From: an uncultured Roseburia sp.
GTDB taxonomy: Bacteria; Bacillota; Clostridia; Lachnospirales; Lachnospiraceae
NCBI GenBank assembly: GCA_947644305.1
Contig: CANRYS010000008.1
Coordinates: forward strand, 1 to 64,000
Reading direction: 5' to 3'
Length of the DNA: 64,000 bases
Made by a program: the position numbers and the translations under genes. Below, piece by piece: positions 35,211-43,984 of this stretch (positions within the stretch are counted from its first letter, which is position 1; the number at the start of each line of letters is the position of its first letter). The notes below the pieces were generated by a model. The model worked only from the letters and a program-made list of their open reading frames with translations, had not been told where the DNA came from and searched no databases.

Positions 35211-35720
35211 CTATTTATGTGCGATATTCATTTTCTTTAATAAGGTCTCGTTTATTTTTCCATTCACAGCGATACATTTTTTCTTCTGGTATTTACAGAT
35301 CGCCGATTTGGTTTTGGTGTCGTATTTTCCAGTCTTACTGCACCTGTATCCTAATTTGTTGAGTTTCTTTTGAACCTTTTTAATGGTAGAGGTTCGATAG
35401 CATGTAGGACATTTTTTTGAAGCATAGGGGCATGCACCATCATCATGCAAATGGGCAGGATAACGGTGTCCCCCGCAGTTATAGTGGTATTTACTTGAAT
35501 TTGTGTTGTTGTGGTGTCTACCTTTTGATGAAGCATAGGGGCATGCACCATCATCATGCAGATGTGCAGGATAACGGTGTCCCCCGCAGTTATAGTGGTA
35601 TTTACTTGAATTTGTGTTGTTGTGGTGTCCTCCCTGGTGTCCATGTGCGGATGAAACGCTAAAAGGAGTCAAAAGGCCAATGCACAGGACCGCAACCAAA
35701 ATTTTTTTTCGATATTTCAT
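35211..35720 (-). CDS. Secreted YHYH protein with duplicated His-rich unit and peptidoglycan-binding domain
   Basis: The product is 169 aa. A signal peptide (about 1-25, ILVAVLCIGLLTPFSVSSA) is followed by two copies of HHNNTNSSKYHYNCGGHRYP with AHLHDDGACPYAS, 37 residues each. The C-terminal PG_binding_1-like domain includes TIKKVQKKLNKLGYRCS and SAICKYQKKK. It is a paralogue of the 7018-7452 gene, which has one His-rich unit. It is probably exported and wall-bound, perhaps metal-binding. ATG 35720 is behind AAGGAGG. It has its own terminator and faces the sigma operon convergently. Confidence 0.75.
   Translation of the reverse strand: MKYRKKILVAVLCIGLLTPFSVSSAHGHQGGHHNNTNSSKYHYNCGGHRYPAHLHDDGACPYASSKGRHHNNTNSSKYHYNCGGHRYPAHLHDDGACPYASKKCPTCYRTSTIKKVQKKLNKLGYRCSKTGKYDTKTKSAICKYQKKKCIAVNGKINETLLKKMNIAHK
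35421..35631. repeat. 111-bp in-frame duplication inside the YHYH gene
   Basis: The copy beginning AGCATAGGGGCATGCACCAT at 35421 recurs at 35532 with almost no change over about 97 bp. It encodes the 37-residue His-rich unit, so the duplication keeps the frame and looks recent. Confidence 0.9.
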
Positions 35721-35820
35721 AAAAGATACCTCCTTAAAATAGAATCGTATGACCTTTTTACTAAATTATACCACGCAAAAAGGGGATTGGCAACAAGGTG
35801 ACAGGATTTCAATCGTATCC

Positions 35821-35849
35821 TTGACAATCGTTTTTTTCTTCTTTATAAT
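35821..35849 (+). promoter_or_regulatory. Consensus sigma-A promoter of the Big_2 protein
   Basis: TTGACA and TATAAT are exactly 17 bp apart. A 190-nt untranslated leader follows, in which I recognise no riboswitch. Confidence 0.8.
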
Positions 35850-36041
35850 TAGTTTATCTATCTGTATGTATTCAGTCAGAAAGAAGGGTGAACAGGAAAA
35901 CTCTGGTGTTTTTTTGACACAAAATTCTGGTAATCTAACTTTAATAACAAGTCGATATATATAGTTAGAAGAAGTAAAGATTTTTTAGCCGGAAGCCATG
36001 TCTGAAGGCATTCAAGTTTATTAGAAAAAGGGGCATTTCAC

Positions 36042-39000
36042 ATGAAAAAAGCAAGATTTTCAAAGAAAAGAATTAAATTTGGGTATTTGGCGCTGCTTGT
36101 TGTGCTCATGGTGGTGGGTATATGCGGTTCCCTGGGGTACCGTTCCCAAGCGGTGGAGGGGCTGTATCTGACCTGTGACGGCTACGAGATGAGTGCCCAG
36201 AACGCGTATCAGATGAAGAGCCGGGAGATCACGCTGGTACTCGGTGATGAAAGAAATCCAATTTATGCGGACTCTAACCTGTATGAGATAACATGGAGTA
36301 TTGAGACGGGAAATGACATTGCAGAGATTCAGAAAAGCCCAACCAGTCCGATCTATGGAATTGTAAGAGCGAAATCGCCAGGTGAGGTGACGGTACTTGC
36401 TACAGTTGTCAATAAAGCCGGTGGCGGACAAGGCGCTGTGATCGGTAGTGTGTCCTGTAAAATCCAGGTTGTATTTGCCGTGGATACTTCTAAAAACGAC
36501 AATGTGTTTAAGAAACCATATCCAGATTCTGAGGACAAGGCGATTTTCTTACGGACGACGGATAAGCCAGTCGCATTGACTCTGAACTATGGTGAGGCGA
36601 AATCTGACAACGTTCAGTGGACCTCAGCGAACGAAGAAGTAGCGAAAGTATCGAATTCTGGAGATGACAAGGGTACTGTAACGCCGATGGGAGCCGGCAG
36701 AACGAAGATCACGGCTACTTATACACCGAAAGATAGTCCTAACATTACATATTCTGCAACGATTGACGTATACGTCTATCCGGGGATCAGTCAGACCGAT
36801 TCTGGATATGACAAGATAAAAGAGATGAAGATGAACAGCGGTGGTATCATCTACACCGATGCGAAGTTTACCAGCAATATTGAAGCCATCCAGCAGAAGA
36901 TGGACTGGGTTATCAAGCAGGACGATGGCAGTGGTGGAGAGCGGACGATCGCCAACTCTCTTGGAATTACCTCAGATCTGATCAAGATCAGTGCCGTTTC
37001 CAGCCGTTCTAACCAGTTGAAGGCGGAAGGAAGAGCCGGTAAATATTATGTGTATTTCTATCCAAAGGGAGCTTACGAGAGTGAGAGCCGATATATTGAT
37101 AAGGATATTTATGCGCCTACGGTATTGACGCTGTATCTTTATGCGTCCCCGAATGATTATTCAGATACGATTCCGATCGGAGGCACGTTTGATATCGCAG
37201 ATGCATTTAATTTTTCTGCGGAAGAATTTATTCAGTATTTTGATGTGACACCGTTGGATTTTGATCCCTATGCCACCTATGACAGAACAACGGGTATCAT
37301 AACTGCGGTGTCCAAGAGAGAAAATACTACAACCACCGTGAATGCGGAGGTTAAGGTGAAAGCAGCTTACGAGAATTATATCCGTTCGCTGCTCCCAGGA
37401 GGAAGTACTGTTCTGGATAAGGGGAAATTTAACATTAAAATTACCATCGCGGATGTATTTCGGTTAAGCCAGAACTATGTGACTATGTATAATAACAGTA
37501 CATTGAACCTTGGAGCATTCTTTAATGATAAGAAAGTTCTGGATGTGGAGTGGAGTTCCAGTGACGACAGTTATGTGGAAGTAGATCACAATGGAAATAT
37601 CACCTCCAAGCGGATTACTCAGGATGATGTCATTATTACCGCCAAATATACGAGTGGCTCCAGTAGTTTTACAGCGAACTGTCGTGTCAGTGTTGTGGAG
37701 ACGCCAGGAAACTTCGATATTGATCCGGCGGAAGCAAAGCTGAACGTGGGAGAGAGTATCGTCGTGAAGGTGAAAGGAAATCCTGCGGTTTCTGAGGTGC
37801 CAAAAACCTGGTGGGACTGGGATGAGAGATATCTGAATGTGGAGATCGAGTCCGATGGACAGACGGCTACGGTGACGGCGAAGGAAGTGCCAGGAGATGG
37901 TTCCACTACCGAGCTGATCTTTAAAAATCCGAATATTGAGAGCCAGGGTGTGAGATGTAAATTTACCGTGGTAGCCCCATATGAGGAGATTAAACTTTCC
38001 GACAGTACTCTAAAATTAAAAAAGGATGCTACCTATCAACTGAAATATACGTATTCCCCGAAAAATGTGACGGACAAGGAACTTGAGTGGACCTCTCTGG
38101 ATACGAATGTTTTGACGGTGGATGAGTACGGTTATATTACGGCGAAGAATCCAGGTACGACGATGGTTATGGTATCACCGAAGTACAATCCGAACAAGAT
38201 CTATGCACAGTGTATGGTGACAGTAGTGGCAAAGTGCGAAGAAATCACTTTGACACCAGAGGAGATCGTCCTGAATGTAGGAGATACGAAATATGTCAAT
38301 ATTGCATTAGAACCACTGGGCTGCGATCCAGAATTGAAGTTTGAAGTAAGTAACGAAGAGATTTTAGATTTTGAATATAAGCCAGATAACCGTATTATCG
38401 ATATTACTGGTAAAAAGGCTGGAAAAACTACGATCAATGTCAAGGCGGATGATGCCACCAGAAAAGAAATTACTGTGACGGTATTGCAGCCATGTAGTAA
38501 TTTGGAGTTTTCGCCAAATAATTATGAAATGATCGCAGGAGAGACCTATACCCCGACGCTGAAAAAGACGCCGGAGGATACCACAGATATCATCACCTGG
38601 AGCACTTACAATGCGGAAGTGGCAGATGTGGATGAAAATGGAGTTATCACAGCCAAAAAAACAGGAGTTACTTTTATTCAGGCAACTTCTACTTCTGGAC
38701 GAGTGGCAGTGATTCAGATTTCTGTAAAAGAAGGCCTCACAGCAGTGACATTAAAACCAGAGAATGCCGAGATCGAGGTTGGAGAGAGCATTACGTTGAA
38801 TCCAGATTTCCAGCCGGTTGTAGCATACGATAAGACCATGGATTGGAGCATATCCGATCCGTCCATTGCCAAAATTGAAAAGGTTGGAGAATCTGCTGTC
38901 AAGGTAACTGGTTTGAAGGGTGGAATGGCCCTTGTAAAAGGTGTTGCCAAGGATGGCGGTTATGTGGTGAGTTGTCTCATCACCGTGACAGAAAAAGCAA

Positions 39001-39965
39001 CTTCTGTCACAGTTTCACCAACTTCAAAGTTTTTACAAAAAGGTAAGTCATTTACGATCAAAGCGACTGTCACTTCTGAGACAGCTACAGATAAGTCGGT
39101 GAAATGGACCACTTCCAAGAAAAAGGTAGCTACTGTCAACTCGAAGGGACAGGTAAAAGGAAAGAAATTTGGAACAGCATATATTACTGCGACAGCGAAA
39201 GATGGTTCCGGGGCTTCTGCTACCTGTAAGGTGCAGGTAATACGTAAGGTGTCCAAGATCACATTGAATAAGTACACGGCGAAACTGTTGGTAGGAAATA
39301 CGCTGAAATTGAAAGCTAAGATAACGCCGAAGAATGCTTCGATCAAGGGAGTGGCGTGGAGTTCCAGTGACAATAGCGTTGCAACGGTAGATTCTTCTGG
39401 ACGGATACACGGAATCGCTCCTGGGCTTGTAAAAATCCGGGCGAAGGCGAAGGATGGTTCTGGTAAGTCAGCCGTATGTCTTGTGACAGTGTCTGAGCCA
39501 ATACCTGCCACGGGAGTAGATGTGGAGAACAATGATATCATTGTGGCTAAGGGACGACAGATCCAGTCTGGCATTCGGAAAGCGCCTCTGAACTCTACGG
39601 ATAAGATTAAATATTATTCTGATAACCGCAAGGTGGCCAGAATAAATAAGCGTGGCAAGATCTATGCCAATCGTGTTGGCCAGGCGACTGTATATGGGGA
39701 GACCTCCAATGGTCAGGTTGGGTATGCCGATGTACTTGTTGTTACTATGAACCGTAAAAAGCTTGCTTTTCGTCAATATGATACAGAGACACTCCGGGTA
39801 GATGAGATCAATAAGGGAGTAACTTGGTATTCTAAGAATCCTCTCATCGCTTCGGTAGATGATTCTGGTAAAGTGACCGGAAGACGCAGAGGTGTCACGA
39901 GAATCTATGCAAAGGTACGTGGACTCAGATTGTCATGTAAAGTTACGGTGCTGGGAATTAACTAG
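36042..39965 (+). CDS. Large secreted Big_2 (Ig-like) repeat protein
   Basis: The product is 1307 aa. A basic start and hydrophobic segment at about 13-32 (LALLVVLMVVGICG) should export or anchor it. Ig-like BIG_2 domains follow; at least seven are clear between about 640 and 1307, each with the pattern of a W in the middle strand (VKWTTSKKKVATVNSKGQV) and a closing AKDGSG...C stretch. The N-terminal half holds more diverged copies. No sortase or cell-wall-binding motif was found. It is probably an envelope or adhesion protein of unknown ligand. It has its own promoter and ends 11 bp before recN. Confidence 0.8.
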   Translation: MKKARFSKKRIKFGYLALLVVLMVVGICGSLGYRSQAVEGLYLTCDGYEMSAQNAYQMKSREITLVLGDERNPIYADSNLYEITWSIETGNDIAEIQKSPTSPIYGIVRAKSPGEVTVLATVVNKAGGGQGAVIGSVSCKIQVVFAVDTSKNDNVFKKPYPDSEDKAIFLRTTDKPVALTLNYGEAKSDNVQWTSANEEVAKVSNSGDDKGTVTPMGAGRTKITATYTPKDSPNITYSATIDVYVYPGISQTDSGYDKIKEMKMNSGGIIYTDAKFTSNIEAIQQKMDWVIKQDDGSGGERTIANSLGITSDLIKISAVSSRSNQLKAEGRAGKYYVYFYPKGAYESESRYIDKDIYAPTVLTLYLYASPNDYSDTIPIGGTFDIADAFNFSAEEFIQYFDVTPLDFDPYATYDRTTGIITAVSKRENTTTTVNAEVKVKAAYENYIRSLLPGGSTVLDKGKFNIKITIADVFRLSQNYVTMYNNSTLNLGAFFNDKKVLDVEWSSSDDSYVEVDHNGNITSKRITQDDVIITAKYTSGSSSFTANCRVSVVETPGNFDIDPAEAKLNVGESIVVKVKGNPAVSEVPKTWWDWDERYLNVEIESDGQTATVTAKEVPGDGSTTELIFKNPNIESQGVRCKFTVVAPYEEIKLSDSTLKLKKDATYQLKYTYSPKNVTDKELEWTSLDTNVLTVDEYGYITAKNPGTTMVMVSPKYNPNKIYAQCMVTVVAKCEEITLTPEEIVLNVGDTKYVNIALEPLGCDPELKFEVSNEEILDFEYKPDNRIIDITGKKAGKTTINVKADDATRKEITVTVLQPCSNLEFSPNNYEMIAGETYTPTLKKTPEDTTDIITWSTYNAEVADVDENGVITAKKTGVTFIQATSTSGRVAVIQISVKEGLTAVTLKPENAEIEVGESITLNPDFQPVVAYDKTMDWSISDPSIAKIEKVGESAVKVTGLKGGMALVKGVAKDGGYVVSCLITVTEKATSVTVSPTSKFLQKGKSFTIKATVTSETATDKSVKWTTSKKKVATVNSKGQVKGKKFGTAYITATAKDGSGASATCKVQVIRKVSKITLNKYTAKLLVGNTLKLKAKITPKNASIKGVAWSSSDNSVATVDSSGRIHGIAPGLVKIRAKAKDGSGKSAVCLVTVSEPIPATGVDVENNDIIVAKGRQIQSGIRKAPLNSTDKIKYYSDNRKVARINKRGKIYANRVGQATVYGETSNGQVGYADVLVVTMNRKKLAFRQYDTETLRVDEINKGVTWYSKNPLIASVDDSGKVTGRRRGVTRIYAKVRGLRLSCKVTVLGIN

Positions 39966-39976
39966 GGGGAGAAGTA

Positions 39977-41665
39977 TTGTTAGCAAATTTGCATGTGAAA
40001 AACTTTGCGATTATTGATGAAATTGATGTTGATTTTGGGAGACATCTGAACATTCTAACTGGTGAGACCGGGGCAGGGAAATCCATCGTGGTAGGATCTA
40101 TCGGGATTGCCCTGGGAGCCAGAGTTTCCTCTGAGATGATAGGGAATCACGGAGACTATGCAGTGGTGGAGCTTATCTTTCAGATTGATGATGAGGATAC
40201 TCTCCGGGCGCTGCGGGCTCTGGATATCGAGACCGAAGAAGGGCAGTTGGTAGTGTCTAGAAAGATTACTGGCAGCAGGAGCATTAATCGGATCAATGGA
40301 GAGAGTGTATCTGTCAGTATGATACGAAAAGTGGCTGGGCTCTGCATGGACATTCATGGCCAGCATGAGCACCAGTCTCTTCTCCATAAAGAATATCATT
40401 TGTCGGTGGTGGACCGTTTTGCCGGTAGTGAGGTAGAGGATCTGAAATCAAAGATGGCAGGATATTATAGAGAGTACCGGGAATTGCTTCATGAATTAGA
40501 GAACGAGAATATTTCTGCCGAGGAGCGGACCCGGGAATTGTCATTCCTGGAGTTTGAAAAAAAGGAAATTGAAGAGACAAAGCTGGTTCCCGGGGAAGAG
40601 GACAAGCTGGAGGAACAGGTCAGAAAACTTTCCAATGCCTCTTCTATCGTGGAGGCATTGGGAAAAGTCTATGCCTGTACCGGGGATGGTCTTGGTGGTA
40701 GTGCAGACGGTATCAGTCAGGCGTTGAGACAGTTGGGCGGTGTTTCCTCCATGGATGAGAAGCTGACTTCCATGGAATCGGAACTGATGGATATCGAAAA
40801 TCTCCTTTCTGATTTTAATCGGGAAATCTCAGAATATATGGACGGATTTGTTTTCGATGAGGCAGAACTGCACCAAATGGAAGCTAGATTGGATCAGATC
40901 CGCAATTGTCAGGCAAAATACGGTAAAAGCTATGAGGACATTATGTCCTATCTCCATGAGATCACGGAGAAGATTGGACGTCTCTGTGACTACGAAGATT
41001 ATCAGAAGGAATGTCTGCAGAAAAAAGAAGCATTGGAAGGTAAAATGTCTACACTGGGCAGTAAGCTAACAAAGCTTCGTAAGGCTGCTGGGAAGAAACT
41101 GGAAAAGAAGATTATCAGTGCACTGGAAGAACTAAATTTTGAGAAACCAAAGTTTTCTGTAAATATCACTCCCCTGGAGGGTTATACCGCCGAGGGGAGT
41201 GATGATGTGGAGTTTTTGATATCCACCAATCCAGGGGCAGAATTATATCCCTTGGGAAAAGTGGCATCCGGTGGTGAGTTGTCCCGTGTGATGCTGGCAG
41301 TTAAGTCTGTTTTTGCGGATGTGGACCGTATTGAGACGTTGATTTTTGATGAGATTGATGTGGGGATCAGTGGGAGAACGGCCCAGAAGGTTTCTGAGAA
41401 AATGTCGATCCTTGGAAAAGAACATCAAATCATATGCATTACACATCTTGCTCAGATTGCCGCCATGGCGGATACTCATTTTGTCATTGAGAAGTTTGTA
41501 TCGGGGGATATGACACGGACGAACATCCGCCCTCTTACGGAAACCGAATCGGAAGAAGAATTGGCGCGTATACTCGGCGGAGTTGAGATTACAGATGCTG
41601 TGCGCACCAATGCCAAAGAGATGAAGCAGCTCGCCAAACGTCAGAAGGACTACGCTGCTATTTGA
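39977..41665 (+). CDS. recN: DNA repair protein RecN
   Basis: The product is 562 aa, normal for this SMC-like ATPase that gathers broken DNA ends for recombination. Walker A GETGAGKS is near 30-37, GQHEHQSLL follows, a long coiled coil spans about 150-360, and the signature SGGELSRVMLAVKSV is followed by Walker B LIFDEIDVGISG. The start is TTG 39977 behind GGGGGAGAAG, 11 bp after the Big_2 gene. It precedes spoIVB as in most Clostridia. I see no LexA box at its start. Confidence 0.95.
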   Translation: MLANLHVKNFAIIDEIDVDFGRHLNILTGETGAGKSIVVGSIGIALGARVSSEMIGNHGDYAVVELIFQIDDEDTLRALRALDIETEEGQLVVSRKITGSRSINRINGESVSVSMIRKVAGLCMDIHGQHEHQSLLHKEYHLSVVDRFAGSEVEDLKSKMAGYYREYRELLHELENENISAEERTRELSFLEFEKKEIEETKLVPGEEDKLEEQVRKLSNASSIVEALGKVYACTGDGLGGSADGISQALRQLGGVSSMDEKLTSMESELMDIENLLSDFNREISEYMDGFVFDEAELHQMEARLDQIRNCQAKYGKSYEDIMSYLHEITEKIGRLCDYEDYQKECLQKKEALEGKMSTLGSKLTKLRKAAGKKLEKKIISALEELNFEKPKFSVNITPLEGYTAEGSDDVEFLISTNPGAELYPLGKVASGGELSRVMLAVKSVFADVDRIETLIFDEIDVGISGRTAQKVSEKMSILGKEHQIICITHLAQIAAMADTHFVIEKFVSGDMTRTNIRPLTETESEEELARILGGVEITDAVRTNAKEMKQLAKRQKDYAAI

Positions 41666-41765
41666 TTGTGCAAAAGGTGTGCACAAAAAATTGATAAAAT
41701 AATCATTTATGGTAATACTTTCATTGTATGACAGAAGAATGTTTGGATGATATGGAGGGATTACC

Positions 41766-42998
41766 ATGAAAAGAAAATACCGGAGGCTACTTTTCAGCGT
41801 TCTTGCTCTGGATGTTCTGCTTATCGGCTGGCTGTCAATTCAATCTGTGTCCAGTCAGATTCCAGATACAATGTGGACTTATATAGGGAAAGAAGAAGAA
41901 CTTTTTTCCGGGCTCCCGGCAAAGGCGGAGAAAAAAGATTCTGTGGAAGCACTTAATATAACGGGAGACAGTGGGGGAACTACGCTGAAATCTCAGGCCA
42001 AGGGGAATTACAGCGTAGATATTCAATTGTTCGGCCTCTTTCATTTGAAGACAGTTGAAGTCAAGGTGATGGACCCAATGTATCTGGCGCCATCTGGAGA
42101 ACCCATTGGTATTTATGTGGAGACAAATGGGTTGTTGGTGCTTGCCACCACAAGTGTAGAAGGAAAAGATGGCCTTGTATATGAGCCTGCAGCTAATATC
42201 ATCCAAAAAGGTGATTATATTCTTAAAATGAATGGCAAATCAGTGAAGACCATCAAGGAATTTAATGCTGCCGTTCAGAGAAATAAGGATGAGAAAATTC
42301 GGATTCGGATTCGTAGAAATGGCAGAGAGACGGATGTGGCGTTGAAGCCGGTACAAGTTAGAGATGGCAGTTGCAAATTGGGAATTTGGGTAAGAGAGGA
42401 TACCCAGGGGATCGGTACAATGACGTATGTTACGAAGAATGGTGGTTTTGGGGCGCTGGGTCATGGGATTACCGATGCTGATACGGGAACACTGATGAAC
42501 CTGGGAGGTGGCGAGCTTTTTAATACGGAAATATTGGATATCACCCAGGGCAAACGGGGAACGCCAGGAGAGCTGGAAGGCTATATCAATATGGTGGCGG
42601 ATAACTGCATTGGTTTGATAAAGAAAAATACAAACCTTGGTATTTTCGGGCAATTGTCTGAGGATTATAAGGATTGGGAAAAGCTTGATTTTATGCCGGT
42701 AGGACTTAAACAGGATGTAAAAAAGTCAAAAGCATGGATTATCAGTGATGTCGAGGGAAGTCGAAAAAGATATGAGATTGAGATAGAAGAGATCAATATA
42801 AACAGCAAAGATAATAAAGGAATGGTAATACGAGTAACGGATTCAAATTTGTTAAAAATAACTGGCGGGATCGTACAGGGGATGTCTGGATCACCTGTGA
42901 TCCAGGATGGGAAGATCATCGGAGCAGTCACGCATGTGTTGGTGGATGATCCCACCCGTGGCTACGCCGCATTTATTGAAAACATGTTATCCCAATGA
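41766..42998 (+). CDS. spoIVB: SpoIVB peptidase (stage IV sporulation protein B)
   Basis: The product is 410 aa. It is a forespore-made S55 serine peptidase secreted to the intermembrane space, where it triggers pro-sigma-K processing. There is a TM anchor at about 7-27 (LFSVLALDVLLIGWLSI), a PDZ domain at about 110-190 and a catalytic domain with His near 236 in LGHGITDADTG and Ser near 374 in GMSGSPVIQDG. Start ATG 41766 is behind GGAGGG. It is 100 bp after recN. spo0A, its normal neighbour, is about 19 kb further on. Confidence 0.95.
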   Translation: MKRKYRRLLFSVLALDVLLIGWLSIQSVSSQIPDTMWTYIGKEEELFSGLPAKAEKKDSVEALNITGDSGGTTLKSQAKGNYSVDIQLFGLFHLKTVEVKVMDPMYLAPSGEPIGIYVETNGLLVLATTSVEGKDGLVYEPAANIIQKGDYILKMNGKSVKTIKEFNAAVQRNKDEKIRIRIRRNGRETDVALKPVQVRDGSCKLGIWVREDTQGIGTMTYVTKNGGFGALGHGITDADTGTLMNLGGGELFNTEILDITQGKRGTPGELEGYINMVADNCIGLIKKNTNLGIFGQLSEDYKDWEKLDFMPVGLKQDVKKSKAWIISDVEGSRKRYEIEIEEININSKDNKGMVIRVTDSNLLKITGGIVQGMSGSPVIQDGKIIGAVTHVLVDDPTRGYAAFIENMLSQ

Positions 42999-43015
42999 GC
43001 CATGCGAAATCAGGA

Positions 43016-43058
43016 AAATCCACACAATCATGCTTGCATGAATAGGTGTGGATTTTTT
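43016..43058 (+). terminator. spoIVB terminator
   Basis: AAATCCACAC pairs with GTGTGGATTT, followed by a T-run. An inner CATGCTTGCATG palindrome lies in the loop. Confidence 0.8.
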
Positions 43059-43282
43059 TGATTTTATACGGCGAGAGCCCTGCACAGAGACTCGGATAAG
43101 ATGACAATTCTCCCGTAATTTGATATAATAATTTCCAAAACAGCGATGTTGCCTGGTGAAAGAAGGTTTTGGCAGGCATCTGTGTCTTAAGAATAATGTA
43201 AGAATTCTATTTAGTTTTTATAAAGAAATACAAGGTATAGTTAAAGATATCAAGGGCAGTTAGAACCAGTTTGGAGGAGGAA

Positions 43283-43984
43283 ATGGAAAATCAGCAAATA
43301 TTAGTGGTGGATGATGACCATGAGATCGTGACCGCCATTGCTAAAAATCTGGAAGCGGAAGGGTATAAGATATGGAAAGCATATGATGGAATACAAGCGC
43401 TGGAAGTTTTGCGGCAGGAAAAGATTCATTTGGTGATCTTAGATATCATGATGCCGAATATGGATGGAATGTCCGCCACAATAAAGATCCGTGAGGAAAG
43501 AAATATTCCTATTATACTCTTATCTGCCAAATCAGAGGATAGCGATAAGGTACTTGGATTGACCATGGGAGCCGATGACTACATTGCGAAACCCTTTTCG
43601 TCTTCGGAGCTGATAGCACGGGTAAAATCCCAGTTGCGCCGCTATATGAAATTAGGAGACTATCATGCAGAATCGGGAAATACGATCGCGCTGGGCGGGT
43701 TGACTCTTCTGGAACAGGAAAAGCAGCTTTATGTGGACGGAGAACCAGTCAAACTTACTGCCACGGAATACAAAATACTGCAGCTGTTAATGAAAAACCC
43801 GGGGAGGGTATTTTCCGCAGAAGAGATTTATGAACGGGTATGGGGAGAAGAGGCATTTTCTGTAGAAAATACGGTTATGGTCCACATCCGGAGAATCCGC
43901 GAGAAAATAGAGATCAATCCACGGGAACCAAGATATTTAAAGGTGGTATGGGGAATTGGTTATAAAATTGAAAAAATTAAGTGA
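43283..43984 (+). CDS. OmpR-family response regulator
   Basis: The product is 233 aa. The receiver domain is at 1-115 (acidic pocket VVDDDHE, phosphoacceptor D54 in VILDIMMPNMDG, Lys in YIAKPFSSSEL); the winged-helix DNA-binding domain is at about 135-230 (LTATEYKILQLLMKNPGRVF, then GIGYKIEK). ATG 43283 follows GGAGGAGG; the upstream TTG 43271 is less likely. It is paired with the kinase gene that overlaps its end by 29 nt. The signal is unknown. Confidence 0.92.
   Translation: MENQQILVVDDDHEIVTAIAKNLEAEGYKIWKAYDGIQALEVLRQEKIHLVILDIMMPNMDGMSATIKIREERNIPIILLSAKSEDSDKVLGLTMGADDYIAKPFSSSELIARVKSQLRRYMKLGDYHAESGNTIALGGLTLLEQEKQLYVDGEPVKLTATEYKILQLLMKNPGRVFSAEEIYERVWGEEAFSVENTVMVHIRRIREKIEINPREPRYLKVVWGIGYKIEKIK

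Noticed and set aside
6733-35820. tRNA-Gly as attachment site of the island
   Set aside because: I found no repeat of the tRNA 3' end near the right edge and no integrase in the window. The neighbourhood is suggestive only.
35749-35964. 71-aa hydrophobic ORF upstream of the Big_2 gene
   Set aside because: It runs through the promoter and has no ribosome binding site.
35850-36041. Riboswitch in the Big_2 leader
   Set aside because: The 190-nt leader has only a weak GGAAGCC hairpin and no recognised c-di-GMP or other consensus.
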